Below, in pieces: positions 52,201 to 60,446 of a DNA stretch of 64,000 nucleotides. Position 1 is the first letter of the stretch, and each line of letters starts with the position of its first letter. The DNA is taken from positions 310,001 to 374,000 of the forward strand of contig NZ_VNHS01000001.1 of the NCBI RefSeq assembly GCF_008124765.1, given 5' to 3'. This stretch comes from Paenibacillus methanolicus (GTDB lineage: Bacteria; Bacillota; Bacilli; Paenibacillales; Paenibacillaceae). Position numbers and translations under genes: made by a program. The notes beneath the pieces are model-generated. The model did no database searches, was not told the origin of the DNA, and was given only the letters and a program-made list of their open reading frames with translations.

Positions 52201-53556
52201 ATGAAGTCTCAATTAGAGAAGTACACCCCGCAAGGTCCCAAAGGTTCCTGGCTAAGCGGCAACCTGATGGCTTATCGGAAGGATCCGCTGCAATTCTTGA
52301 CCGACCTGCAGCGAGATTATGGCGGCGTAGCCAAGATCAGGCTCGGCCCGCAACAGATGTACGTGCTGTATGATTCGGAATTGCTCAAAGAGCTGCTTAT
52401 TACGAAGCAGGAGCATTTCGTGAAGCTCAAAGCCTTTCAGGAGGCAAGGCTCTTCGTCGGCGACGGGGTGGCGACCAGCACGGGCGAGAAGCACAAGCGC
52501 GTTCGGCGCTTAATCCAGCCCCACTTTACGAGAGCGCATATCCAGACCTATGCCGGTCAAATGGCGGACATCGTCGAAGGGGAGCTGAATCGTTGGGAAA
52601 CGGGACAGCGCCGCAGCTTGACCGACGATATCTCGAACATCACGTTCGCGATCATTGCCAAGACGCTCTTCAGCCTGGAGGGCGACGAATATGCGCGGGC
52701 CATACGCGAACCGTACGAGACGATTAATCGGATGTGCGCGGAACGGATGCGGCAGCTAGCGGCCATGCCGCTGTTCGTGCCCACCGCGAAGAACCGGGCA
52801 TACAAGGACTCGCTTCAATCGCTGGACCGGGCGGTCTATGCCATCTTAAAGGAGCGCAAGCTGAATCCGGCGATTGGAGAAGGCGACCTTCTCTCCGTGC
52901 TGATCGCGGCCAAGGACGAGAACGGGCGGGGCATGACGGACCAGGAGCTGCGCGACGAGCTGATGATCATGTTCATCGCCGGTCACGAGACGTCGGCCAA
53001 TGCGCTGTCGTGGGCGTTCTCCTTCATCCTTCGTCAGCCGGAGGTGGAACAGAAGCTGTACGAGGAGTGGGATCGGGTGCTGCAAGGCGCTCGGCCGACG
53101 GCAGAGAACTACATGCAGTTGACTTATACCCAGAACGTCATCTGGGAAGCGATGCGGCTTCGCGCGCCGACATTCTTCACCGGACGCTCGGCCATCCGGG
53201 ACGTAGAGCTCGGTCCGCTCCGCGTGAAGAAAGGCCAATCCGTGCTGTTCAGCCCCTTTGCCATTCACCAAAACCCCGCGTATTTCCCAGATCCGCAAGC
53301 CTTCCTTCCGGAACGATTCGAAAATGATCTGCTCAAACGTATCCCGCAATTCGCTTACATGCCGTTCGGGGGCGGTCCGAGAGGCTGTATTGGGAATCAT
53401 TTCGCGATGCTCGAGATGGTCATCGTCTTGACCATGATCGGCCAGCGCTACCGGATTCGGCTGACGCCGGGACATCCGCCGATCGAGATGGAGCCGCTCT
53501 TGACGCTCCGGCCGAAGAACGGCATCGAGATCGTGGTGGATAGGGCGAACGGATAA
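52201..53556 (+). CDS. Cytochrome P450
   Basis: This 451-residue protein is a soluble P450 of the fatty-acid-hydroxylase-like (CYP102/CYP4-related) shape. The I-helix has AGHETS (about residues 260-265), the K-helix has EAMR (ExxR), and the haem loop is FGGGPRGCIGNHF with ligand Cys396. There is no N-terminal membrane segment and no fused reductase, so it needs a separate redox partner, none of which is seen nearby. The start follows GAGGAGAG. It is monocistronic; a 25-bp motif shared with the XRE gene lies upstream. The substrate is unknown. Confidence 0.94.
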   Translation: MKSQLEKYTPQGPKGSWLSGNLMAYRKDPLQFLTDLQRDYGGVAKIRLGPQQMYVLYDSELLKELLITKQEHFVKLKAFQEARLFVGDGVATSTGEKHKRVRRLIQPHFTRAHIQTYAGQMADIVEGELNRWETGQRRSLTDDISNITFAIIAKTLFSLEGDEYARAIREPYETINRMCAERMRQLAAMPLFVPTAKNRAYKDSLQSLDRAVYAILKERKLNPAIGEGDLLSVLIAAKDENGRGMTDQELRDELMIMFIAGHETSANALSWAFSFILRQPEVEQKLYEEWDRVLQGARPTAENYMQLTYTQNVIWEAMRLRAPTFFTGRSAIRDVELGPLRVKKGQSVLFSPFAIHQNPAYFPDPQAFLPERFENDLLKRIPQFAYMPFGGGPRGCIGNHFAMLEMVIVLTMIGQRYRIRLTPGHPPIEMEPLLTLRPKNGIEIVVDRANG

Positions 53557-53567
53557 AGAAGGTTCGG

Positions 53568-53596
53568 TTGACAAACGCAAGGTCAAGAATTTTAGT
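53568..53596 (+). promoter_or_regulatory. SigA-type promoter of the stalk-domain gene
   Basis: TTGACA (53568-53573) and TTTAGT (53591-53596) are separated by 17 bases, 28 bases before the start codon. Confidence 0.55.
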
Positions 53597-53623
53597 AAGC
53601 ACAGACAAGAGGAGGAGCAAGAC

Positions 53624-55006
53624 ATGAAAGGTTTGCGCAAAACGATAACGACGGCCGCTATCGGCGTATTGGCCGTGAATAGTTTGGTGATGGGGGGATT
53701 CGTTTCGGGGGCAGAGATCGTACCCGGTTCCCTCCAAGTGAAAGAATTCCGCTATCTGGACAAGGAGCTGGACCGGATCTCGCTCGAGAAGACGGGCGAA
53801 CCGGACGGCACGCGCGACGGTCACTTAAGCTTGCTGATCGATGCCGGCGAAGGAACGGAGATCAAGTCGATCGTCCTGAAGACGGCGGATCGCGGCGGAA
53901 CCGACACCGGTCACGGCATCTGGACGACGTGGAAGGAGCCGAGCGACATCGGCAAGTACCTGCTCGCGGTCGAGCACGACGGCAAGACGCTCAACAAGAC
54001 GTTCAAAGAGACGCTCGGATCGTTCAAGGGCGTCAATCAATTCGACCTGTATGCCTCGGACAACAACAGCATGAAGGACGGCGAATACTACTACTTGGAG
54101 ATTACGACGAGCGCGGGCGTCATCAAGTCGGACGTGACGCCGTTCGCGGACGCCGATACCTCGTACGCGCCGGTGCTCATTCGCGAGTTTAGCTGGACGG
54201 ATCTGACGCAAGACAAGATCGGCAGCGCCGCGTTCGGCGAAGACGGCAGCACGGACGGCCATTTCAAGCTGAAGCTGGCGTTCGCGCAGAAGACGAAGGT
54301 GCTCTCCGTCATTCTTCGTCCGACGGACGAGGACGGCAAGGCAGTATCGGCCGGCATCTGGCGCACGAATCGCGCCGGGGTGGGATGGCTGCTCGGTCTC
54401 GTGCAGGGCAACAAAATCATCAACACTGAATTCAACAAGGACGTCACGGCTCCGGTCGGTAACTTCCGCGGCAGCGTTACGCTGGATCTCTATGCCACGA
54501 ATAACGGTTCGATCAAGAACGGCCAGCACTACGTCATCGAAGTCGAGACGCAATTCGGCACGGTTATATCGCAGCCGGTGGAGTTTGGCAACAAAGAATC
54601 CATTCATACAGACAGCACCGTGTTCCCGTTCAAGACCATCTCGCTGAAGCTGAATGCCAAAGAGGCGGCCGTCGACGAGAAACAGGTAAAGCTCGACGTC
54701 GCGCCATTCTCGTTCGAAGGCCGTACGATGGTACCGCTGCGTTTCGTCAGCGAGGCGTTCGGCGCTAAGGTGGATTGGGACAAGAAGGCGAGCAAGGTGA
54801 CGATCGCGAAGGATGGCAGCAAGATCGAGCTTGTCATCAACCGAAAACAAGCCGTCGTGAACGGCGCGGCCGTCCAGCTCGACGCACCGGCGATTACGCG
54901 CAACAACGTCACGCTCGTGCCCGTGCGTTTCGTAAGCGAATCGCTCCAGATGAAGGTGTTCTTCGACGAAGGCGAGATTTTCATTACGGATGCGAAAGAA
55001 CAGTAG
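53624..55006 (+). CDS. Secreted stalk-domain (copper amine oxidase N-like) protein with two beta-rich repeats
   Basis: This 460-residue protein has a signal peptide (cut near residue 29, VSGAEI). Two similar beta-rich domains follow, at about 35-180 and 185-325; compare FRYLDKELDRISL and FSWTDLTQDKIGS, HLSLLID and HFKLKLA, FDLYASDNNSMKDGEYY and LDLYATNNGSIKNGQHY. The C-terminal 110 residues are a Cu_amine_oxidN1 'stalk' domain (MVPLRFVSEAFGAKVDW, VPVRFVSESL), which is a cell-surface or structural module, not an oxidase. The start follows AGAGGAGGAG. No catalytic residues can be assigned. An internal domain duplication is clear. Confidence 0.87.
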   Translation: MKGLRKTITTAAIGVLAVNSLVMGGFVSGAEIVPGSLQVKEFRYLDKELDRISLEKTGEPDGTRDGHLSLLIDAGEGTEIKSIVLKTADRGGTDTGHGIWTTWKEPSDIGKYLLAVEHDGKTLNKTFKETLGSFKGVNQFDLYASDNNSMKDGEYYYLEITTSAGVIKSDVTPFADADTSYAPVLIREFSWTDLTQDKIGSAAFGEDGSTDGHFKLKLAFAQKTKVLSVILRPTDEDGKAVSAGIWRTNRAGVGWLLGLVQGNKIINTEFNKDVTAPVGNFRGSVTLDLYATNNGSIKNGQHYVIEVETQFGTVISQPVEFGNKESIHTDSTVFPFKTISLKLNAKEAAVDEKQVKLDVAPFSFEGRTMVPLRFVSEAFGAKVDWDKKASKVTIAKDGSKIELVINRKQAVVNGAAVQLDAPAITRNNVTLVPVRFVSESLQMKVFFDEGEIFITDAKEQ

Positions 55007-55038
55007 TCGGGATTTGCACGCATAAGTTACGAAGAACG

Positions 55039-55066
55039 AATCCGCGCGGGGGCGCGGATTTTTTTC
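55039..55066 (+). terminator. Rho-independent terminator
   Basis: AATCCGCG pairs with CGCGGATT around a 6-base G-rich loop, followed by seven T residues. Confidence 0.88.
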
Positions 55067-55199
55067 GGTTTAAATTCATATGGCGTTGATTCGAAGGGAA
55101 CGAAAGGCTATCGTGATAGTTAGCTGCGATTCGCAAAAAACATCAAGAAAGCCATTCGTCCGCGCGATACGATAAGAACGAACCGGGAGGAGGATCGCG

Positions 55200-56045
55200 A
55201 TGAACGAAGAAATCGTGCAGCGCTTGGCGATCGCCAAGCAATATATCGACCAACGGCTGGATGAAGAGCCGACGTTGGAAGAAGCGGCGAAGGCGGCCGG
55301 CTTCTCGCCATTCCACTTCCACCGCTTGTTCCGCGGCTGGCTGGGCCTCACGATGTCGGCATACGTTCGCGACCGGCGGCTGGCGCGCGCGGCGGAGGCG
55401 ATCGGGACGACGGACGGGAAGCTGATCGACATCGGGCTGGCGCACGGTTTCGAAGCGGCGGAGATGTTCAGCCGGTCGTTCAAGCGCAAATACGGCCTCG
55501 CTCCCGGCGATTATCGGAAGCGAAGACGAGGAGGCTTGCACGACATGGATATTCGAATAACGGAGCGCCCGGCGACACGCGTGATCGGGGTGTCCGTTCG
55601 CACGGACGTAGCCTTGGACCGGAACATCGCCGAGGCGTGGCGGGAATTCGGCCGGCTATGCGCGTCGATCCCGAACGTGAAGCCAGGCGCGAGGGCATTC
55701 GGCTTGGAGCTCTATGAGGAAGCGGCGCAAGGGACAAGATCGGGAGCGTTCACGTATGTCGCCTGCATTGAAGTCGAAGAGCATGCGGCGCCGCCGTCAA
55801 GCATGACCATGCTCGTGATTCCGGCTGGCCGGTATGCCGTCGCGACTCACAAAGGGTCGACGGAACGGCTGCAGGAGACGTTCGGGTACGTGTACGGCGT
55901 CTGGCTGCCGGCCAGCGGCGAGTCGCTTCGACCGTGGGACGGGGTTGACGATGCGGCAGGATTTGATTTCGAACTGTATGATGGGCGGTACCGGGACGGC
56001 GATCCCGAATCGGAGCTGGATGTTTATGTTCCGCTGCAGGGATGA
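55200..56045 (+). CDS. AraC family regulator with GyrI-like effector-binding domain
   Basis: This 281-residue protein has an N-terminal AraC helix-turn-helix pair (residues 8-107, LEEAAKAAGFSPFHFHRLFRG in part, LIDIGLAHGFEAAEMFSRSFK in part) and a C-terminal effector-binding domain (about 118-281, ITERPATRVIGVSVRTD, YVACIEVEE, and a late ESELDVYVPL strand). This is the Rob/BmrR-like order. It probably senses a hydrophobic or cationic compound. The start follows GGGAGGAGG. It is monocistronic with a strong terminator. The ligand domain is related in fold to the stand-alone GyrI-like protein at 9500. Confidence 0.92.
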   Translation: MNEEIVQRLAIAKQYIDQRLDEEPTLEEAAKAAGFSPFHFHRLFRGWLGLTMSAYVRDRRLARAAEAIGTTDGKLIDIGLAHGFEAAEMFSRSFKRKYGLAPGDYRKRRRGGLHDMDIRITERPATRVIGVSVRTDVALDRNIAEAWREFGRLCASIPNVKPGARAFGLELYEEAAQGTRSGAFTYVACIEVEEHAAPPSSMTMLVIPAGRYAVATHKGSTERLQETFGYVYGVWLPASGESLRPWDGVDDAAGFDFELYDGRYRDGDPESELDVYVPLQG

Positions 56046-56080
56046 ATGGCATCTTGAATCGGACGAATTCGTAAAGCGCG

Positions 56081-56109
56081 AGCGGTACCTTTAAGAGGTA
56101 CCGCTTTTT
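56081..56109 (+). terminator. Rho-independent terminator
   Basis: AGCGGTACCT pairs perfectly with AGGTACCGCT around TTAAG, followed by TTTT. Confidence 0.88.
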
Positions 56110-56210
56110 GCGTTGGGTAAATCTGATCCTGAATGGAACATTATGTCAATCAAGCGCGTCTATATCAAAGCGCAAACAGTCGCAATCCACGTACCCATTA
56201 AGGAGAGTGT

Positions 56211-56380
56211 ATGATGCGGAAATTAGGCTTGACTTTGCTTCTTAGCATCGGGATGATCGGCGGCTCGCTGCACGAGGTAGGAGCGGAAGCGGATTCGGAT
56301 TCGGGTTCGGTGCCACGAGCTATCGACTTGCCGAGCGAGACGGCCAAGTGCTCGTGCCGATCCGGCTGCTGGAAACGCTG
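56211..56380 (+). other. 5' end of the next gene (signal peptide) in a shifted frame
   Basis: ATG codons at 56211 and 56214 follow AAGGAGAG and begin a signal peptide (KLGLTLLLSIGMIGGSLHEVGAEA in part). This frame soon leaves the protein sequence and stops at 56378-56380. The protein sequence instead continues one frame away from about 56310 (GATSYRLAERDGQVLV). The break falls in a GGATTCGGATTCGGGTTCGG run at 56290-56309, consistent with loss of one base. The gene is thus broken, or it switches by slippage. Confidence 0.7.
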
Positions 56381-57907
56381 ACTTCGTCGGATCAAGAAGG
56401 TGGCAGATGGGAGACGATCTGGCAACCGAAACAGCCGGACGTCGTTACCGTACGGAACGCACAGCTGAAACGGACCGTCGTCTTTACGGTGAACGGCAAG
56501 ACCATGACGATGAATGGAGAATCGCGCGGCATACCGGTCGCGCCGCAGAAGATCGATGGCCGTATTATGCTGCCTCTGCGGACCGCGGCGGAAGCGTTCG
56601 GCCAACGCATTGATTGGCTTGACGGGCTTATCGTCATCGGCGACAAGGCTTTCGATCCGCACAGTCCGGAGACGCTGGCGGCAAAGGAAAGCATAAAGAA
56701 GATGTTGACCGATCGGCGAAAGCCCGTGAACGTCGATCAGCCCGACACGCCGCTTGCGTCATACGGTGCCTCGGTATTCTTCATCCGTTATGACTATACG
56801 TCTTCGGCGCTAGTTGAGCAGCTGATGGTAAAGACAGGAGGCGGGAACGAGAAGGCGGTGAAGCTCGCCGGTAAGCCTGTTCTCAGCAGCGCGAAAGCTA
56901 TCGGCGACGAGCTTTATTTTGTCATGGAAGTTGAAGGCCGCGCCGAATTGGCCGCTTACCATCTTGGGAAAGGCACGGTACGGCTAGTCGCCAAGATCGC
57001 GGATTGGAAGCCCGGAGACGGCTGGGTTACGGGTATCAAACAAATGGGCGGCGAGTTGTATGTCGTGCTGCACTATGGTGAAATCACGATGGGGAGCGAG
57101 TCGTTATACAAAGTTGACAGCGGTGCTTTGAAAAAAGTTTCCTCCGCTAAAAGCTATATTAGCTATGAAAAATCCGGCAATTTTCTATACACGACGGACT
57201 TCACGCCTATGTTCAGCGTAGCCGACAATTTGTATCGGGTAGATCTTGTCAAAGGAACGTCATCGAATATCGGTAAATCGGGATATGCCTACGGGATCGA
57301 CTTGTCGGTCACGCCGGGGGGCGGCGTCGGCTTTTCGAGCGTGGACGCGCTGTATGTGAAGGACGGTTCACTTTTTGTGCTTGGCTATGATAATCAAAAT
57401 CCAGACGACCGAAGCGCCGTATACCGGATCAACCCGGCTGATAACTCGCAGGTCAGAGTAACCCCGCCGACCTCCAGGTTCTGGCTGAAGGACGATCGGA
57501 TTTTGTACATCGATGCTTCTACAGGTTATCTGGAGAGCGTGAAGCATGACGGCACCGATCGCCGGACGCTTGTACAGCGGAAAGCGTCGAACGTGACGCT
57601 GCTTGGCGGCGATCTATATTACATGGAGCTTACGGGCGACAATCTCTTCGACGTCGGCCATGTATACCGGTACAGCTTGTCGGACGGCAAGGAAACCAAG
57701 CTGAGCGACAGATCTGCCGTCGCTTATTATGGCAACAAGAACGGCGTCTACTTGTGGGCAGATGGATACGAGCCCGGAATTTATCGCGTCGAATCGGACG
57801 GACGGAATACGAGACTTGTCGCGGACAGCGTCGCAGCGGTCGTGCCGACCGATCAGGGGCTACTATACACGTTAACGTATCAAAAAGGAGTATTCGCCTT
57901 AAAGTAA
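56348..57907 (+). CDS. Stalk-domain protein with DUF5050-like beta-propeller (body of a frameshifted gene)
   Basis: The open frame gives 519 residues. The first 110 residues form a stalk (Cu_amine_oxidN1) domain (VLVPIRLLETL, IMLPLRTAAEAFGQRIDWL in part). The rest looks like a repeat-rich beta-propeller of the DUF5050 type, with recurring YRVD/YRIN-plus-strand units (NLYRVDLVKG, AVYRINPADN, HVYRYSLSDG, GIYRVESDG). It was secreted through the signal peptide at 56211, which now lies in another frame. The GTG at 56348 has no ribosome-binding site and would give a product without a signal peptide, so expression of a working protein is doubtful. Confidence 0.72.
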   Translation: MLVPIRLLETLTSSDQEGGRWETIWQPKQPDVVTVRNAQLKRTVVFTVNGKTMTMNGESRGIPVAPQKIDGRIMLPLRTAAEAFGQRIDWLDGLIVIGDKAFDPHSPETLAAKESIKKMLTDRRKPVNVDQPDTPLASYGASVFFIRYDYTSSALVEQLMVKTGGGNEKAVKLAGKPVLSSAKAIGDELYFVMEVEGRAELAAYHLGKGTVRLVAKIADWKPGDGWVTGIKQMGGELYVVLHYGEITMGSESLYKVDSGALKKVSSAKSYISYEKSGNFLYTTDFTPMFSVADNLYRVDLVKGTSSNIGKSGYAYGIDLSVTPGGGVGFSSVDALYVKDGSLFVLGYDNQNPDDRSAVYRINPADNSQVRVTPPTSRFWLKDDRILYIDASTGYLESVKHDGTDRRTLVQRKASNVTLLGGDLYYMELTGDNLFDVGHVYRYSLSDGKETKLSDRSAVAYYGNKNGVYLWADGYEPGIYRVESDGRNTRLVADSVAAVVPTDQGLLYTLTYQKGVFALK

Positions 57908-57965
57908 GTTCGGAGGACGTCCGGAACGTCGGGAACGTCCGGCGTATCCGTGCAAGCCGCGTTAT

Positions 57966-57998
57966 AACAAGCCTTTGCGTCGTTCGCAAAGGCTTGTT
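57966..57998. terminator. Bidirectional terminator
   Basis: AACAAGCCTTTGCG pairs perfectly with CGCAAAGGCTTGTT around a 5-base loop. It separates the convergent stalk-domain and AraC genes. Confidence 0.82.
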
Positions 57999-58063
57999 TG
58001 CCGTGAAAGGCAACGTAATGACGGAAGTTCGGATGATCGAGATACACGTTATAGCTGTTAACG

Positions 58064-58993
58064 CTAAACTTTCGATTTCTCCGGCTTCGACTGGGACGGC
58101 GCTGAATCCGAATCGCTTTGCCCGGAACAATGCGAATCGGTCTTCCGCTGGCGATACGACTTCGGCGATATTCCCGCGTGCTTCTTGAACGCCTTCGAGA
58201 ACGAGAACAGATCCGGATAGCCGACGGAACGGGCGATATCCGCGACCGTGTAGCCCGTCTGCTCCAGCAGCAGCCGGGCTTCGTTCATGCGCAGCCGCAG
58301 CAAATATTGCATGGGCGGCATGCCGTACGCATGACGGAACATCTTCGTGAAGTGCGACCGTTCGACGCCGACCGCGGCCGCGACGCGCTCGATCGCGATG
58401 TCTTCGGCGTAATGGATGTCGAGGTAAGCGCGGCCGTTCTGCAGCCAAGTATCCTGCCCGGCGGACACGCTGTACGAAGCGGATCGCAATGATAGGGCAT
58501 CGAATATTCGCAGAAACAGACTCAGGCGAAGCAGATCCGAGCCGCCGCCGGATTCGGCGGCTAGCCGACGCAGCTCCTCCGCAAGCGCCGACGCTTCGTT
58601 CGTCGCGCCGCCCGAGGCATGAGGACGCTGCGGCGTCAATCCGGCGCGGGCGAGCAGCGAGAGCGCGCCTTTGCCTTCGAAGGCGAAGAACAGCTTGCGC
58701 AGCCGCTTCAGCGGGTTCGTCCAATATTCATGCGTCACCTGCGGGAACAAGCAGAATAGATCGCCTGCCGCGAGCAGGTACTCGCCGCCGCTTTGACGGA
58801 ATTCGCCTTCGCCTTCGAGCACGAAGATTAAATAATAGTAGGGGGAGATGCGAGGTCCGATATGGTAGTGAGGCTTCGCGATATTCATGCCGATTCGGAT
58901 CGGCCAGGCGGCACCGGCTTTCTCGAATTCCGTCGGCGTTAGAAAATGGATGTCCAGCCATTCGTGGTGATCCTCGCGCATCGCATCGATCAT
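58064..58993 (-). CDS. AraC family transcriptional regulator
   Basis: This 309-residue protein has an N-terminal cupin-like domain (residues 20-120, with YYYLIFVLEGEGEFR and LFPQVTHEYW) and a C-terminal AraC DNA-binding domain (about 205-300, IAIERVAAAVGVERSHFTKMF in part, TVADIARSVGYPDLFSFSKAF in part). The start at 58993 follows AAGGGAG at nine-base spacing; an ATG at 58986 is an alternative, and the long extension to 59332 covers the promoter. It is divergent from the monooxygenase-importer operon and is its most likely regulator. Confidence 0.91.
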   Translation of the reverse strand: MIDAMREDHHEWLDIHFLTPTEFEKAGAAWPIRIGMNIAKPHYHIGPRISPYYYLIFVLEGEGEFRQSGGEYLLAAGDLFCLFPQVTHEYWTNPLKRLRKLFFAFEGKGALSLLARAGLTPQRPHASGGATNEASALAEELRRLAAESGGGSDLLRLSLFLRIFDALSLRSASYSVSAGQDTWLQNGRAYLDIHYAEDIAIERVAAAVGVERSHFTKMFRHAYGMPPMQYLLRLRMNEARLLLEQTGYTVADIARSVGYPDLFSFSKAFKKHAGISPKSYRQRKTDSHCSGQSDSDSAPSQSKPEKSKV

Positions 58994-59109
58994 AGTAGGC
59001 GTCTCCCTTCTTTTTGCAATCCAGCTTACCGTACAACGACGATAATTAGCAAGCGTTACCAGATGTTCTATCACACAAAATGACAAATCAAATAAACCAC
59101 GAAATGACA

Positions 59110-59139
59110 TTGCTTCCCCCATTATATGCCTGTTATGAT
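59110..59139 (+). promoter_or_regulatory. SigA-type promoter of the monooxygenase operon
   Basis: TTGCTT (59110-59115) and TATGAT (59134-59139) are separated by 18 bases; the expected start of transcription is near 59146. Confidence 0.45.
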
Positions 59140-59152
59140 CATGTACATCAAC

Positions 59153-59177
59153 TAATCCAACCGAATAAGTCGGATTA
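59153..59177 (+). promoter_or_regulatory. Inverted repeat just after the predicted transcription start
   Basis: TAATCC-N13-GGATTA, with CCGA/TCGG nested inside, lies directly downstream of the predicted start site and about 95 bases before the monooxygenase gene. It could be a repressor operator or a leader hairpin. Confidence 0.4.
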
Positions 59178-59270
59178 CTGTGATCGACCAGACTTACTGG
59201 AGATACGGCAAGAAGCGCGTGCTTCCATTGTCGTTCTAATATGCCAACGTAGCAGAGGAGACTGCCAGTC

Positions 59271-60404
59271 ATGAGCGAGAGAAACATTGAATTCGGATGG
59301 TTTATCCCGACGACGGGAGACGGACCATACATCGGGGTGCCGCCCGAGCGGGAAACTACGATGGACTATATGGTGCAAGTCGCGCAGGCGGCGGAGCGGG
59401 CCGGTTATTCGTTCGCGCTCATTCCGACGGGTGGCGATTGCCTCGACGCTTGGGTAGTTGGCTCGTGGATTGCCGGCCATACCCGAACCTTGAAGCCGCT
59501 CGTCGCGATGCGACCGGGCTTGATGGCGCCGGTCATCGCGGCTCGGATGGCCGCCACGCTCGACCGCGTGTCGCAAGGGCGTGCGCTAGTTAACGTGGTC
59601 ACGGGGCATTATCCCGCCGATCTCAAAGCGAGCGGCGATTCCTTGCACGAGAATCATGACGAGCGATATGCGAGAACCCGGGAATTTCTGGACGTCGTGA
59701 AAGGCGTCTGGGACGATTCGGCCGCGCCGCAGCCGGACGGCTTTCATTATAAGGGCCGCTACTACGAGATCGACGGCGGAAGGTGCCTGCCGGCTCCGGT
59801 GCAGCAGCCGGGGCCTCCGCTATACTTCGGCGGAAGCTCGCCGGCAGGCAAACGGGCCGCGGCGGAGACGGCCGACGTCTATCTCATGTGGACGGAGCCG
59901 CTGGACTGGATTAAAGGGCAGATCGCGGAGATGGAGGCGCTGCTCGACGAGTTGAAGGCGGCCGACGGTACCCGGCGGCAGCTGCGGTACGGCATCCGGG
60001 CGCAGCTTGTCGTCCGCGAGACGGAGGAGGAGGCCTGGGCGGCCGCATGGCATATTCTCAGCAAGGCGGATCAAGAGCTGGTCGCCGCCCGCGAGAAGCT
60101 GCACGCGCGCACCGACGCCACGAACCAGAAGCGCCAGATGGAGCTGTTCGAGGCGTCGAGAGATCAAGATTTCGTCATCGGGCCGAATCTATGGTCGGGC
60201 TTGTCGGCCATCCGCGGCGGCGGCGCCGTGGCGTTCGTCGGGACGCCGGAGCAGGCGAGCGATCGTATTCTGGAGTTTATCGACGCTGGCGTCGGTTCCT
60301 TCATTCTCTCGGGCTATCCGCATCTGGAAGAGGCCGAGCGTACGGGAAGACTGCTGCTTCCGCTTCTGAGAGAGAAGCTGGCGGCAAGAGGTATCGAACT
60401 ATAA
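59271..60404 (+). CDS. LLM-class flavin-dependent monooxygenase, SsuD-like
   Basis: This 377-residue protein matches alkanesulfonate monooxygenases along its whole length: IPTGGDCLDAWVVG (Cys57, the conserved active-site cysteine region), MRPGLMAPVIAARMAATLDR, PPLYFGGSSPAGKRAA in part, and the late SGYPHLEEAER, with the conserved tyrosine. These enzymes use reduced flavin and oxygen to release sulfite from sulfonates. The start follows AGAGGAGA. It is 42 bases before a sugar-type binding-protein gene, not a taurine/SsuA-type one. Desulfonation of a sugar-like compound is an inference. A flavin reductase is not seen in the window. Confidence 0.9.
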   Translation: MSERNIEFGWFIPTTGDGPYIGVPPERETTMDYMVQVAQAAERAGYSFALIPTGGDCLDAWVVGSWIAGHTRTLKPLVAMRPGLMAPVIAARMAATLDRVSQGRALVNVVTGHYPADLKASGDSLHENHDERYARTREFLDVVKGVWDDSAAPQPDGFHYKGRYYEIDGGRCLPAPVQQPGPPLYFGGSSPAGKRAAAETADVYLMWTEPLDWIKGQIAEMEALLDELKAADGTRRQLRYGIRAQLVVRETEEEAWAAAWHILSKADQELVAAREKLHARTDATNQKRQMELFEASRDQDFVIGPNLWSGLSAIRGGGAVAFVGTPEQASDRILEFIDAGVGSFILSGYPHLEEAERTGRLLLPLLREKLAARGIEL

Positions 60405-60446
60405 TCGAATTCATGCCTAACATCGATTAATCGGGGGGACTTGTCT

